This document shows positions 15,493-24,105 of a stretch of 64,000 nt of DNA, in pieces. The stretch covers positions 806,001-870,000 of the forward strand of contig CAXBHL010000001.1 in assembly GCA_963975575.1 (NCBI GenBank), in the 5' to 3' direction. The notes beneath the pieces were generated by a model. That model was given only the letters and a program-made list of their open reading frames with translations. It did not search any database and was not told the DNA's origin. The DNA comes from UBA6054 sp963975575 (GTDB taxonomy: Bacteria; Planctomycetota; Phycisphaerae; Phycisphaerales; UBA1924). Position 1 is the first letter of the stretch. Each line of letters opens with the position of its first letter. Made by a program: the position numbers and the translations under genes.

Positions 15493-16912
15493 TGCGCCCG
15501 TTCTCGAGCGAGCCGACCTCGGCCCGCTCCGCCCCGCGCAGGTTCAGCTTGAACACGTTGTACCCGTCCGCCAGCGACGGGCACTTGCGCCCGTCCGAAC
15601 TGAACAGGTCCACCATCCGCTTGGTGTGCGTCACGCCGAACGAGCCCAGCGACGCCGACCCCACGATCTCGCTCGTAAACCCGCCCAGGCTCAGCCACCG
15701 CCACGCCTTCTCCGGCGTCAGCCCGAGCCCCGCCTCCTTGGCGATGCTCACGCAGTGGTCCTTCAGGTCCGTAAAGCACCCGTTCGAGGCGTACCAGAAC
15801 TGCGCAAACCGGATGTGGTTGCGGATCCCCTCGCGCACCCGCGTGGCGTAGCGATCGCGCACCCATGAAGCGTCCAACTCGCCGCGGTCCAGTTCCAGGA
15901 TCGAGTACGCCGCCTCCCGCGCCGAGGTGTGCGCCAGCGTCATGCCCGCGGACAGGATCGGATCGGCGAACCCCGCCGACTCGCCCGCCAGGAACCAGTT
16001 TTCCCCGATCGGCCGCTCGGCCAGGTTCGACCAGTCCTTGCAGGTATCAAAGTTGCCCTCCGCCCGGGCGTTCTTGACCAGCGCCGCGATCTCCGGCTGC
16101 TCCGCCACCGCGCGGTGATAGATCTCCTGCGGCGTCTGCCCCGTCTCCTTGTACCACGCCGCCGGCACCACCAGCCCGATGCTCGTCCGCGTCGCCCCGA
16201 TCGGGATGAACCAGATCCACCCGTACGGCAGACTCCGGATCTGGATCCGCGTCGCGCTCGTCCCGATCTCCACCGCCCACTCCGCGTTCTGCCAGTAATC
16301 CCAGAACGCGACGTTCTTCAGCTCGTTCGGTGACCACGTCGGGATGTCCATCGCCCGGCGGAACAGGGACACCGCGCCGGACGCATCGATGTAGTACCGG
16401 GCCGTGACGGTTTCCCCCGAGTCCAGGCGCAGCCCGTCGATCCGATCCCCGGTCCGCAGCACCTCGCGCACCTGCGTCTCTTCCCGAACCACGCACCCCA
16501 CCGACTCGGCGTGCCGCAGCAGGATGTCGTCAAAGACCGCCCGGTCCACCTGGAACGCCGTCTGCTGCCGCTGCCCCTCGTACTTCGCCGGCCGTGCCTG
16601 ATCCTGGAATGTCTCGATCGGCAGAAAATCAAAGCTCCACCGGTCGTGGTCCCGCCCCCAGGTGTACGACGCCCCGATCTTGACCGGGAACCCCGCGGCT
16701 TCGACCTTTTCCCAGACCCCCATTTCGTTGAGGATCGGCCCGATCGTCGGCAGCTGGCTCTCGCCGATGTGGTCGCGCGGGAACTTGGCCTTCTCCAGAA
16801 TCAGCACCCGCAGCTCCGGGTTGTACGTGCGCAGCAGCGTCCCCGCCGTCGTGCCGGTCGGCCCGCCCCCGATGATCGCCACATCCCACGCCGACCCGTC
16901 CGACTGCGCCAT
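15131..16912 (-). CDS. Flavin-dependent halogenase-like oxidoreductase
   Basis: 593 residues. The N-terminus has the FAD fold 'VAIIGGGPTGTTAGTLLR'. Two hallmark features of FADH2-dependent halogenases are present: Lys78 in 'FPVKIGASYTWG', where the catalytic lysine of phenol/pyrrole halogenases stands, and WxWxIP at 232-237 ('WIWFIP'), which blocks monooxygenase chemistry. 'GENWFLAGESAGFADPILSAG' closes the FAD site. A C-terminal region of about 200 residues follows. These enzymes chlorinate or brominate aromatic substrates using reduced FAD. No biosynthetic cluster or flavin reductase is adjacent, so the substrate is unknown; it could also be a geranylgeranyl-reductase-like relative. ATG at 16912 follows GAGGAG. 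Confidence 0.75.
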   Translation of the reverse strand: MAQSDGSAWDVAIIGGGPTGTTAGTLLRTYNPELRVLILEKAKFPRDHIGESQLPTIGPILNEMGVWEKVEAAGFPVKIGASYTWGRDHDRWSFDFLPIETFQDQARPAKYEGQRQQTAFQVDRAVFDDILLRHAESVGCVVREETQVREVLRTGDRIDGLRLDSGETVTARYYIDASGAVSLFRRAMDIPTWSPNELKNVAFWDYWQNAEWAVEIGTSATRIQIRSLPYGWIWFIPIGATRTSIGLVVPAAWYKETGQTPQEIYHRAVAEQPEIAALVKNARAEGNFDTCKDWSNLAERPIGENWFLAGESAGFADPILSAGMTLAHTSAREAAYSILELDRGELDASWVRDRYATRVREGIRNHIRFAQFWYASNGCFTDLKDHCVSIAKEAGLGLTPEKAWRWLSLGGFTSEIVGSASLGSFGVTHTKRMVDLFSSDGRKCPSLADGYNVFKLNLRGAERAEVGSLENGRITPVACYRRADRMLPVAGSFGLMIGWLEQTSDARTLADLIQRHAAGRFGREETAAFASGCYEALEVMVQDGWVMRDKNKKRPVLRLSHDQSRVVRHSRDEAAVLGQMANPPRIVDRLGSE

Positions 16913-17096
16913 CACAACTCCTCACGCACACACACCGGACCCGGAATGCACCGGCATCGGGCGGCCGGCGCAGTGTAACAAGAACCGCTCCGGTGCAGGC
17001 CCGCAATCCGGGTCCGCCCCGCGGTGCGGTGGGGTGTCCGACGCACTGCTAGAGTGACCAAACCCCCGTCAACCCCGCCCCGAGGGAGGCCGCCGC

Positions 17097-17930
17097 GTGA
17101 TCATCGACTGCCACACCCACCTGAACAACTACCACGAGGACAAGGTCCGCGACATCGACGAATGTCTGGACAACCTCGAGCAGGACATGGCCGACTCGGG
17201 CACCGACGCCGCCTTCGTGCTGACCTCCTACAAGGTCACCCCGCACCGCCCGTCCACGGCGGCGGTGGTCGAGAAGATCCGCGACCGCACCAACATCTTC
17301 GCCGTCGCCGGCATCTCCTACCTGCACTACAAGCAGCGCGACCTCCGCGAGGTGGCCGACTTTCTGGAGTCCGGACTCGTCAAGGGCCTGAAGATGTACC
17401 CCGGTTACGAGCCCTTCTACCCCCACGACGGACGCTGCAAGGTCATCTACGACCTCGCCCGCGAGTTCGACGTGCCCGTCATGTTCCACTCCGGCGACAC
17501 CTACGCGCCCACCGGCAAGGTGCGTTACTCGCACCCCCTGCACATCGACGACGTGGCGGTGGACAACCCGGGCATGAAGATCGTCATCTGCCACATCGGA
17601 AACCCCTGGATCCGCGACTGCATGGAGGTCGTCTACAAGAACGAGCACGTCTACGCGGACATCTCTGGGCTGACGCTGGGCGACTTCTCCGACCGCTTCG
17701 AGAAGTACATGCTCGACCAGGTCCGCGAGCTGATCACCTACGCGGGCGAGCCCAAGTACCTGCTCTACGGCACCGACTGGCCCATCGCCACCATGAAGTC
17801 CTACCGCAAGTTCGTCAAGACGCTCGACATCTCCGACGAGGAGCGCGAGCTGATCATGTGGAAGAACGCGGCCGAGCTGTTCAAGATCGACGTCTCCAAG
17901 CTCGCGGCCAGCCCGATCACCAGTTCGTGA
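17097..17930 (+). CDS. Metal-dependent hydrolase, amidohydrolase-2 family
   Basis: 277 residues with the TIM-barrel metal site of the amidohydrolase-2 family: 'IDCHTHLNN' (HxH) at the N-terminus, 'VKGLKMYPGY' after it, 'PVMFHSGDT' and 'IVICHIGNPWI' (two His), and 'YLLYGTDWPI' (metal Asp). Members hydrolyse or decarboxylate small carboxylated substrates; the specific one is not evident. The start is a GTG with GGGAGG upstream; TAGAGT near 17050 may be the -10. Its last 14 bases overlap the end of the convergent sulfotransferase gene. Confidence 0.85.
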   Translation: MIIDCHTHLNNYHEDKVRDIDECLDNLEQDMADSGTDAAFVLTSYKVTPHRPSTAAVVEKIRDRTNIFAVAGISYLHYKQRDLREVADFLESGLVKGLKMYPGYEPFYPHDGRCKVIYDLAREFDVPVMFHSGDTYAPTGKVRYSHPLHIDDVAVDNPGMKIVICHIGNPWIRDCMEVVYKNEHVYADISGLTLGDFSDRFEKYMLDQVRELITYAGEPKYLLYGTDWPIATMKSYRKFVKTLDISDEERELIMWKNAAELFKIDVSKLAASPITSS

Positions 17931-19338
17931 AGTGCTCGGCGAATCGGCGCCAGCGTCCGACCGACGCGTCGTTGATTTCTGAACGCACCTGGTCGCGTGA
18001 GATGGTCCGTGTGACGCGGCCCTCGCGTTCGGGGTGCAGGCAGCGTTCGTCGAACTTGAGCCCCGCGTGGGACAGCAGGGCCCGGATGGCGGGCTCGGGT
18101 TCGCGGACCAGGTCCTCGTAGACCACCTCGTGCCAGGCCGCGCCGAACACGCCGGCGGCCGCGTCCATGACCCGGTCCGCGGAACCGACGAACCGGCGGC
18201 AGTCGTCCAGATCGCGGGCGTAGGCGTGGTCGGCCTTGAGCGGGGACGCGAAGCAGGACAGGCACACGTCGCGGGGATCGCGGCGCAGGCGGACGACGCG
18301 GACGCCCGGGACGATCCGGGCGGCTATGCCGAGCAGGAACAGGTTCATGGGGTTCTTGTCGGTCAGGACCTCGGCGCCCGGGCGAGACGCCGCGGCTTCG
18401 AGTTCCTCCCGGTAGATCGCGCTGGCCCGGTCGGGTCCGATCCCCCCCGGGCCGAGCCGGGAGACGACCCATGGCAGGGCCTGCGACTCGCCGCAGGCGC
18501 CGACCCGCGGGTGGGCGGCCAGGATCTGCTCGACCAGCGAGGTGCCCGAGCGGGGCACGCCGACGATGAGGACGATGCGGGCGGAGCCGGCGGGGGGGTC
18601 GGGCGTGGGCTCCGCATCGCGGAGGGCTTCGAGGCCCCGGGATTCCCACACCCCGGGGTCCACCGGGGTTCGGTTGCCGGCGGACTCGGCGCGGGCGGCG
18701 TTGCCCCGGCGGTAGGCCTCGAACGCGCCCGCGGGGTCGCCGAGTTGCTCGCGGCACGCACCGAGCATGAACCAGGCGTCGGCGCGGGCGTGGGGGTCGG
18801 GCGCTTCGACGAGGCGTTCGAGGATGGCCGCGGCTTCGTCGGATCGGCCGACCGTGCGGCGGAGGCGGGCGATGGCGAGTCCGATGCCGGGGTCGATCGT
18901 TCCCGCGGGGTCGGCGTGGGGGGCGAGGACGCGGTCGGCCTCGTCGGGGCGGCCGAGGTCGATGAGGCGTTCGCCGAGATCGCGCAGGGCCTCCGGCCAG
19001 TCGGGGCGGGTTTCCAGCGCGGCGCGGAGATGGTCGACGGCGTCCTCGGCGCGTCCGAGATCCGAGGCCGCCCGGGCCCGCTGGACGCGGAGCGTGGCGG
19101 CGAGCTCGGGGTGCTGCGTGCCGAGGATTGGGCTCGCGAGGATCGGGTCGAGGGCGGCGGCGGCGGCTCGGGGCATGCCGACCTGGAGGAGGGCCTCGGC
19201 GTGGAGCGCGGCGATCGGGGGCGTGTCCGGCAGGGATCGGTGCAGTGCTGTGGTGATCGCCAGTGCCTGGCGGAACCGGCCGGACCGCAGGAGGCGTTGG
19301 GCTTGGGCGGCGGCCTGTTGTGCGTTGGTTGGTGGCAT
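17917..19338 (-). CDS. TPR-sulfotransferase (copy 1)
   Basis: 473 residues. About residues 1-215 are TPR-like helical repeats (LLRSGRFRQALAITTALH..., AEALLQVGMPRAAAAAL...). The C-terminal half is a sulfotransferase domain: 'LIVGVPRSGTSLVEQIL' is the 5'-phosphosulfate loop of PAPS, and 'RLRRDPRDVCLSCF' is the 3'-phosphate motif. Sulfotransferases move sulfate from PAPS to sugars or proteins; TPR fusions are frequent in planctomycetes, with unknown acceptors. It starts at an ATG with TATCCT 8 bases upstream. Related genes lie at 20.9, 22.5 and 53.4 kb. Confidence 0.88.
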   Translation of the reverse strand: MPPTNAQQAAAQAQRLLRSGRFRQALAITTALHRSLPDTPPIAALHAEALLQVGMPRAAAAALDPILASPILGTQHPELAATLRVQRARAASDLGRAEDAVDHLRAALETRPDWPEALRDLGERLIDLGRPDEADRVLAPHADPAGTIDPGIGLAIARLRRTVGRSDEAAAILERLVEAPDPHARADAWFMLGACREQLGDPAGAFEAYRRGNAARAESAGNRTPVDPGVWESRGLEALRDAEPTPDPPAGSARIVLIVGVPRSGTSLVEQILAAHPRVGACGESQALPWVVSRLGPGGIGPDRASAIYREELEAAASRPGAEVLTDKNPMNLFLLGIAARIVPGVRVVRLRRDPRDVCLSCFASPLKADHAYARDLDDCRRFVGSADRVMDAAAGVFGAAWHEVVYEDLVREPEPAIRALLSHAGLKFDERCLHPEREGRVTRTISRDQVRSEINDASVGRWRRFAEHFTNW

Positions 19339-19346
19339 GGACGGGA

Positions 19347-19352
19347 AGGATA
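19347..19352 (-). promoter_or_regulatory. Putative -10 box of TPR-sulfotransferase 1
   Basis: Minus-strand TATCCT, 8 bases before the ATG at 19338. Confidence 0.4.
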
Positions 19353-19362
19353 CGGCGGGTGC

Positions 19363-19400
19363 AAAAAAAGAACCCCGCCCGGCGGACCGGGCGGGGGTTC
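19363..19400 (-). terminator. Rho-independent terminator of the 19443-20027 gene
   Basis: On the minus strand GAACCCCCGCCCGG and CCGGGCGGGGTTC pair around a 4-base loop, followed by T7. It separates the PxP-CTERM gene from the sulfotransferase promoter. Confidence 0.9.
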
Positions 19401-19442
19401 AGAACTCAGAACAGTTCTTGCGAACCGTCTTCGTCGTGCCGA

Positions 19443-20027
19443 TTAGCGGCGACGACGGCCGGCGACCAGACCACCGAGGCCGAGGAGGGCCATGGCGGAG
19501 GGGGCGGGGGTGACGGTCAGCGAGCCGGACGAGAACGCGTCGTTCGTGAAGAACACGGGGTTGTCCGAGAACGCGGGGCCGGTGACCGAGAACGGAGCCG
19601 GGGCGCCGAGCACGGTGGAGCTGCTGTAGGACAGGACGCCCTCAGCGGTGCCGGTGACCGTGAAGGTGGTCACGAGGATGGGGTTGGTGGCGGTGAAGGG
19701 GGGGATCAGCGAGAACTGCGAGGCCTGGAGGCCGAGCACGGAGGCGCCGGAAGCGGTGCCCTGGCCGTTGAAGCCGAGGGCGGGGTTGTTCCAGGCGACC
19801 GCGGCGACGTTGCTGGCCGCGACGAACTCGCCGCTGGCATTGACGTTCGCGTTGATCGAGGACATGTAGGAGCCGGCGACGCCGGTCCAGCTGGCGGTGA
19901 TGGTCGCGGTGGCGGTCTCGCCGATCGCGATCGAGGTCTTGTCGAACGTCAGGGCGACGTTCAGGGCGGACTGAGCGGAAGCGACGGTCGCGAGACCGGC
20001 GACGGCAAGCAGAGCGATGCTCTTCAT
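19443..20027 (-). CDS. Secreted PxP-CTERM protein (paralogue A)
   Basis: 194 residues. Signal peptide MKSIALLAVAGLATVASA, then a beta-rich domain ('LNVALTFDKTSIAIGETATATITASW', 'AAVAWNNPALGFNGQG', 'FSLIPPFTATNPILV') and the sorting tail: 'TPAPSAMALLGLGGLVAG' ending in four Arg. The folding domain matches the protein at 25548 along its whole length, so they are paralogues; the domain looks cohesin/Ig-like but I cannot name it. Start at 20027, because GGAG lies 8 bases upstream and the signal peptide starts there. It has its own promoter (20115-20143) and terminator. Confidence 0.8.
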   Translation of the reverse strand: MKSIALLAVAGLATVASAQSALNVALTFDKTSIAIGETATATITASWTGVAGSYMSSINANVNASGEFVAASNVAAVAWNNPALGFNGQGTASGASVLGLQASQFSLIPPFTATNPILVTTFTVTGTAEGVLSYSSSTVLGAPAPFSVTGPAFSDNPVFFTNDAFSSGSLTVTPAPSAMALLGLGGLVAGRRRR

Positions 20028-20114
20028 TTCAAATCTCCTCACTTAAGTGCAAACGGTTTACGATGTACCGGAGTACCTACTTGGAAACGAACAACTCGTT
20101 CCTGACCCACGCAG

Positions 20115-20143
20115 AGCATACTCCACCCCCTGAAATCGTGCAA
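20115..20143 (-). promoter_or_regulatory. Sigma70-type promoter of paralogue A
   Basis: On the minus strand TTGCAC, 17 bases, TATGCT: the best two-box promoter in the window. It predicts a leader of about 80 bases before the ATG at 20027. Confidence 0.65.
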
Positions 20144-20326
20144 GGAGATTGTCCGCTCTGAATGGGGAATTTGCGATGCGAACCGAGAATCGGGCAAAAG
20201 GGAGGTTCTTGTTCGGAATTCGGCGTCCGATTCACGGGTGAAATCCCCGGGGTCTTTGGGATTATCAGGCGTGCAACGGGATTGGCGGGCGTTTGGAGGG
20301 TCCGAGAATGTGGTCGGGGTCGGGCG

Positions 20327-20851
20327 TCAGCCCATCCGGAAGGTGCCCCGTTCGCGATCCTTCATCGGGCCGGGGAAACGCAGCGCCTTGCCGTGGGCAA
20401 CCACCCACACGCCGGGGGCCAGCACGCCGGTGGCGAAGATGGCCTCGGTGAGGTTCTGCAGGGCGTCGCTGCGCTTCATCTCGAATGGGCGCATCGCCCC
20501 GGTGAGGATGACGGGCACGCGGAGCCACTCGGCGAGGCGCTCGTGCAGGATCAGGCCGGTCTGGCAGAGGGTGTCGGTGCCGTGGAGGATGACGAGGCCC
20601 TCGGAGTCCGCGGGCGCGGTGGGCGGGCCGACGATCAGCTCGACGGCGCCGACGATGCGTTCGCGGTCCGCGTCGGTCAGGTGCAGCGAGTCTTTGTGCA
20701 TCAGTTGGAGCGTGTTGACGACGGTGTCCTCGAGGCGGAGCAGGCTGAGCATGCCCTGGACGACGGAGGAGCGGTTTTCCAGCGAGCCGCTGTGCTCGTC
20801 GTAGGTTTTCTCGATGGTTCCGCCGGTGGAGATGAGGGTGATCCGTCGCAT
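20327..20851 (-). CDS. One-domain L-asparaginase/glutaminase-like protein
   Basis: 174 residues, half the usual ~330. Both active-site segments of the asparaginase N-terminal domain are present: 'STGGTIEKT' with Thr12, and 'ILHGTDTL' with Thr92-Asp93, plus 'LTGAMRPFEMKRSDALQNL'. The C-terminal domain that normally completes the active site of the neighbouring subunit is missing. The frame ends cleanly at 20327 and no homologous remainder follows, so this is probably a natural short form. It may hydrolyse asparagine weakly or another amide. Between its stop and the paralogue A promoter (20144-20326) I see no gene. Confidence 0.78.
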   Translation of the reverse strand: MRRITLISTGGTIEKTYDEHSGSLENRSSVVQGMLSLLRLEDTVVNTLQLMHKDSLHLTDADRERIVGAVELIVGPPTAPADSEGLVILHGTDTLCQTGLILHERLAEWLRVPVILTGAMRPFEMKRSDALQNLTEAIFATGVLAPGVWVVAHGKALRFPGPMKDRERGTFRMG

Positions 20852-20934
20852 CTGTATAAGGTTAGCACCCGGCGGGCCCGATTCACGGGAAGGCGCCGGG
20901 TCCTCCGTGTGTTTGACCGCTGGGAGCGTTGATC

Positions 20935-22461
20935 ATGCCGACCGCGAATCTACCGGACGCGTACGCCCGCATCCGCGGGCTCTTCGAGGCGGGGGACTTC
21001 CGCGGCGCGTTGGCGGCGGTGGACGTGGTGCTCCGGCAGCAGCCGGGGGACATCCGCTTTCTGGGGCTTCGGATCAGCAGCCTGCTGCTGCTTTCACGCC
21101 AGGTCGAGGCCGCCCGGGCCACGCGCCGGGCGCTGCGGGTGGTGGGCAACCCGCAGCAGCGGACGATGCTGGTGGTGCAGTTCGCGGACGCCTGCGCTGG
21201 GCTGACAAAGTTCGACGAGGCCCTGGAGATCGCGCGGGCGGAGCACGAAGCGCGTCCCGACGATCGGGTGCTGCTCGCGGCGTACGCGCGGCTGCTGAAC
21301 CTGCTGGGCCGGTCCGAGGAGTCGGCGGACCTGACGCGTCCGTTGGTCGAGGCCGGTGACGACTCGGTGGAGATCGCCTCGGCGTTCGGGCAGTCGGTGC
21401 TCCGGACCGACGAGGCGCGCAAGGCGGCGACGCACCTGGCCGAACTGCTGGACCGTGACGTTTCCGCGGACTCGGCGACGCGGGCGTTCGCGCTGACGCA
21501 GCTCGGGCACCTGCTGGACCGTACCAAGCGGTACGACGACGCGTTCGCCCGGTACGCGGAGTCGAACCGGCTGTCGAACGCCGTGTACGACGACCGGGCG
21601 ACCCGGTCGAAGGTCCGGTTCGTCGAGGAGGCGTACGCGCCGGGGCGGATGGCGAACGCGGTGCGCGTGCCCGTCCCCGAGGGCTCGGCGCGTCCGGTGT
21701 TCATCGTGGGGATGCCGCGGTCGGGCACCACGCTGACCGAGCAGATCATCGCCTCGCACCCCCGGGCGTTCGGCGCGGGGGAGCTGGGCTTCGTGAGCGA
21801 GGCGGTGCGCGAGCTTGGGAGGCGATCGGAGCAGGCCGAGGCGATGTTCGCCGACCGGGTCGACGCCCGGCATCTGTTCGAGGCGGCGGCGTACTACCGG
21901 GACGAGGTCGGGCGGCTGGCGGGGGAGGCGTCGCCGGCGGTGATCACGGACAAGCTGCCGCACAACTTCTGGTACCTGGGTTTCATCGCCCAGGCGTTCC
22001 CGGACGCGCGGGTGATCCACTGCCGGCGGGACCCGAGGGACACCTGCCTGTCGTGCTTTTTTCAGTCGCTCAACGCCGGGCACGGCTACGCCTTCGACCT
22101 TCGGACCTGCGGGCAGTACTACCGGCACTACCGGCGGGTGATGGCGCACTACCGCACGCTGGCGTCGGATCCGCGGTCGGGGCTGAAGATGCTCGAGGTG
22201 GACTACGAGAACACGGTGGCGGACACGGAGGCCCAGACGCGTCGGATCCTGGACTTCATCGGGCTGGAGTTTGATCCGGCGTGCCTGCGGTTCAGTGAGA
22301 GCGACCGCGTGGCCCGGACGCTCTCGTTCGAGCAGGTCCGCCAGCCGGTCTACCGGTCGTCGACGCGCCGGTACGAGCGGTACGCGGCCCATATCGGGCC
22401 GCTGGTCGAGGCCCTGGGGGACGCGGTGGACGGGGTCCCGGAGACGGCCGGGGGGGCCTGA
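20935..22461 (+). CDS. TPR-sulfotransferase (copy 2)
   Basis: 508 residues. Residues ~1-240 are TPR-type helices ('YARIRGLFEAGDFRGALAAVDVVLRQQPGD', 'LTKFDEALEIARAEHEARPDD', 'LDRTKRYDDAFARYAESNRL'). The sulfotransferase domain has an intact PAPS loop 'FIVGMPRSGTTLTEQIIASHP', the 'ITDKLPHNFWYLGFI' helix, and the 3'-phosphate motif 'HCRRDPRDTCLSCFF'. The C-terminal 'QVRQPVYRSSTRRYERYA' is shared with copy 4 at 53.4 kb. ATG at 20935 with GGGAG upstream; a TTG two codons earlier is possible. Followed at 86 bases by its degenerate relative. Confidence 0.88.
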   Translation: MPTANLPDAYARIRGLFEAGDFRGALAAVDVVLRQQPGDIRFLGLRISSLLLLSRQVEAARATRRALRVVGNPQQRTMLVVQFADACAGLTKFDEALEIARAEHEARPDDRVLLAAYARLLNLLGRSEESADLTRPLVEAGDDSVEIASAFGQSVLRTDEARKAATHLAELLDRDVSADSATRAFALTQLGHLLDRTKRYDDAFARYAESNRLSNAVYDDRATRSKVRFVEEAYAPGRMANAVRVPVPEGSARPVFIVGMPRSGTTLTEQIIASHPRAFGAGELGFVSEAVRELGRRSEQAEAMFADRVDARHLFEAAAYYRDEVGRLAGEASPAVITDKLPHNFWYLGFIAQAFPDARVIHCRRDPRDTCLSCFFQSLNAGHGYAFDLRTCGQYYRHYRRVMAHYRTLASDPRSGLKMLEVDYENTVADTEAQTRRILDFIGLEFDPACLRFSESDRVARTLSFEQVRQPVYRSSTRRYERYAAHIGPLVEALGDAVDGVPETAGGA

Positions 22462-22547
22462 AGCGGGTCCGCGGGCGGGGGCTTCCGGGCGGCCGGTCCG
22501 GTGTTCGATTGTGTTCCGCGTGCGTTCGGCGCGCCAAGGATCCGCTC

Positions 22548-24095
22548 ATGATGCCCTCCCAAAGCAACGCGCAGCCCAACCAGCAGCAGTCCCCCCAGCA
22601 GGTGTTCGAGCAGGCCCGGCGGATGCTGGCTCTCGGCGACGCCCACGAGGCCGCCCAGCGTGCCGCCCTGCTGCGATCGCACTTTCCCGGCCAGACGCCG
22701 ATGGTGGCCCTGCACGGGCTGGCGGTGGCGGCGCTCGGGCTGCACGAGCTGGCGGTCGAGGACCTTGCCGCGGCGGCGGACGCGACGGAGAGCGCCCTCA
22801 AGGAGCGTGCGTCCGACGACGTGAACCTGCCCCGGATCGCCGACCAGCTCATCCGGCTGACCACGCAGCTGGCCCGTTCGTATGAGGCGATGGGGCGGCG
22901 GGCGGAAGCGGACGCGGCGCTGGCGCGGGCGCTGGGGGTCGATCCGGAGGACCCGTTCGCCACGCAGGCGAAGGTCGAGATGCTCGCGGGACGCGCCGAG
23001 ATCGACGCGGCGCGGGCGTTTCTGGACGAGGCGAACGGGCTCGGGCTGGAGGAGCTCCCGGCCGCGATGTCCGCGGCCGCCGTGGCGTTGGCCCGGCGCG
23101 ACACCAGCGCCGACGAGTTCCGCATGCTGGCTTTGCGTCTGCGGGCGCTGACCGAGGCGGTCGGCCTGGACGCGGTGACCCAATCGATGGCCCTGCGGCG
23201 CTGCGGGGAGTTGTTCGACCGGGCGGGCGAGGGCGACGACGCCTTCCGCGCGTTCACGCGGGCGGCCAACTTCAAGCGCGGCACGTTCGACGCCGCGGCG
23301 CACGCCCGGGTGACCTCGGGCGTGATCTCGGTCTGGACCGCGGCGGCGATGGACAAGGTCAAGAAGCCGACGGCCGGGGGTGCGGGCGTGGTGTTCGTGG
23401 TTTCTGCGCCGTGCTCCGGGGGCGAGGAACTCGGGCGGGCGATGGCCGCGCACGATTCGGTTGCCTCCGCCGGTCCGAGCGAGGTGCTGACGATGGCGGC
23501 GCTGCGCCAGGCGGGGGCCAAGGGCACCAAGCACCGGCCGGTGGTCACCAACCCCTCGCAGCTCCGCGGGTCCCAGCTCGGGGAGCTCGCGAAGCTGTAC
23601 ATGGCGCAGACCGCGCGGAACGCCTATCCCGGGGGCCGATCGGTGCTGGTGGACTCGTCTCCGCTGCACACGCACCTGATCGGCCTGGCGGCGATGGCGA
23701 TGCCGGAGGCGAAGTTCGTGCTCGTGCGTCGCGAGCCTCGGTCGAACGCGTTGGCGTGCTTCTTCGGCGCCACGCCCGGGCACCACCCATACGCGCGGGA
23801 TCTGGCGACGACCGCGTCGTACCTGCGTGACGTGCGGATGCTGATGGATCACTGGGCGTCGGTGCTGCCCGCGATGGGCTGCACGGTGGTCGAGACCTCG
23901 CGGGAGGCGCTGGTCGCGGATCCGGACGCGGAGACGGCCCGTGTCATGGCGGCCATCGGCCTGGACGGCACCGTCGCCGGGCCCCGGTTCGGTGCGGAAG
24001 CGGCCGACCATCCGGACCGCTACGCCAAGCGGCTCGGGCCGGTGGAGCCGTTCTTCGCGCCCGGCGCCGGCGAGACCGCCGCGCGGACGGGCTGA
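22548..24095 (+). CDS. Degenerate TPR-sulfotransferase-like protein (copy 3)
   Basis: 515 residues with the same architecture as its upstream neighbour: TPR-like helices to about 260, then a sulfotransferase-type fold. The PAPS loop has changed: 'VVSAPCSGGEELGRAM' stands where functional copies have 'GMPRSGTTLTEQI', so the Arg and both Thr are lost. The 3'-phosphate motif keeps only part ('LVRREPRSNALACFF'). It probably does not bind PAPS normally and may be a structural or regulatory partner. AAGGA precedes the first of two ATGs. It ends 10 bases before the release-factor-like gene. Confidence 0.75.
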   Translation: MMPSQSNAQPNQQQSPQQVFEQARRMLALGDAHEAAQRAALLRSHFPGQTPMVALHGLAVAALGLHELAVEDLAAAADATESALKERASDDVNLPRIADQLIRLTTQLARSYEAMGRRAEADAALARALGVDPEDPFATQAKVEMLAGRAEIDAARAFLDEANGLGLEELPAAMSAAAVALARRDTSADEFRMLALRLRALTEAVGLDAVTQSMALRRCGELFDRAGEGDDAFRAFTRAANFKRGTFDAAAHARVTSGVISVWTAAAMDKVKKPTAGGAGVVFVVSAPCSGGEELGRAMAAHDSVASAGPSEVLTMAALRQAGAKGTKHRPVVTNPSQLRGSQLGELAKLYMAQTARNAYPGGRSVLVDSSPLHTHLIGLAAMAMPEAKFVLVRREPRSNALACFFGATPGHHPYARDLATTASYLRDVRMLMDHWASVLPAMGCTVVETSREALVADPDAETARVMAAIGLDGTVAGPRFGAEAADHPDRYAKRLGPVEPFFAPGAGETAARTG

Positions 24096-24105
24096 AGCGG
24101 TTCGC

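Noticed and set aside
20040..20160. Possible replication origin or dif site near the skew change
   Set aside because: No DnaA-box cluster, no dif-like 28-mer and no dnaA/dnaN/gyrB genes; the AT content is explained by a normal promoter.
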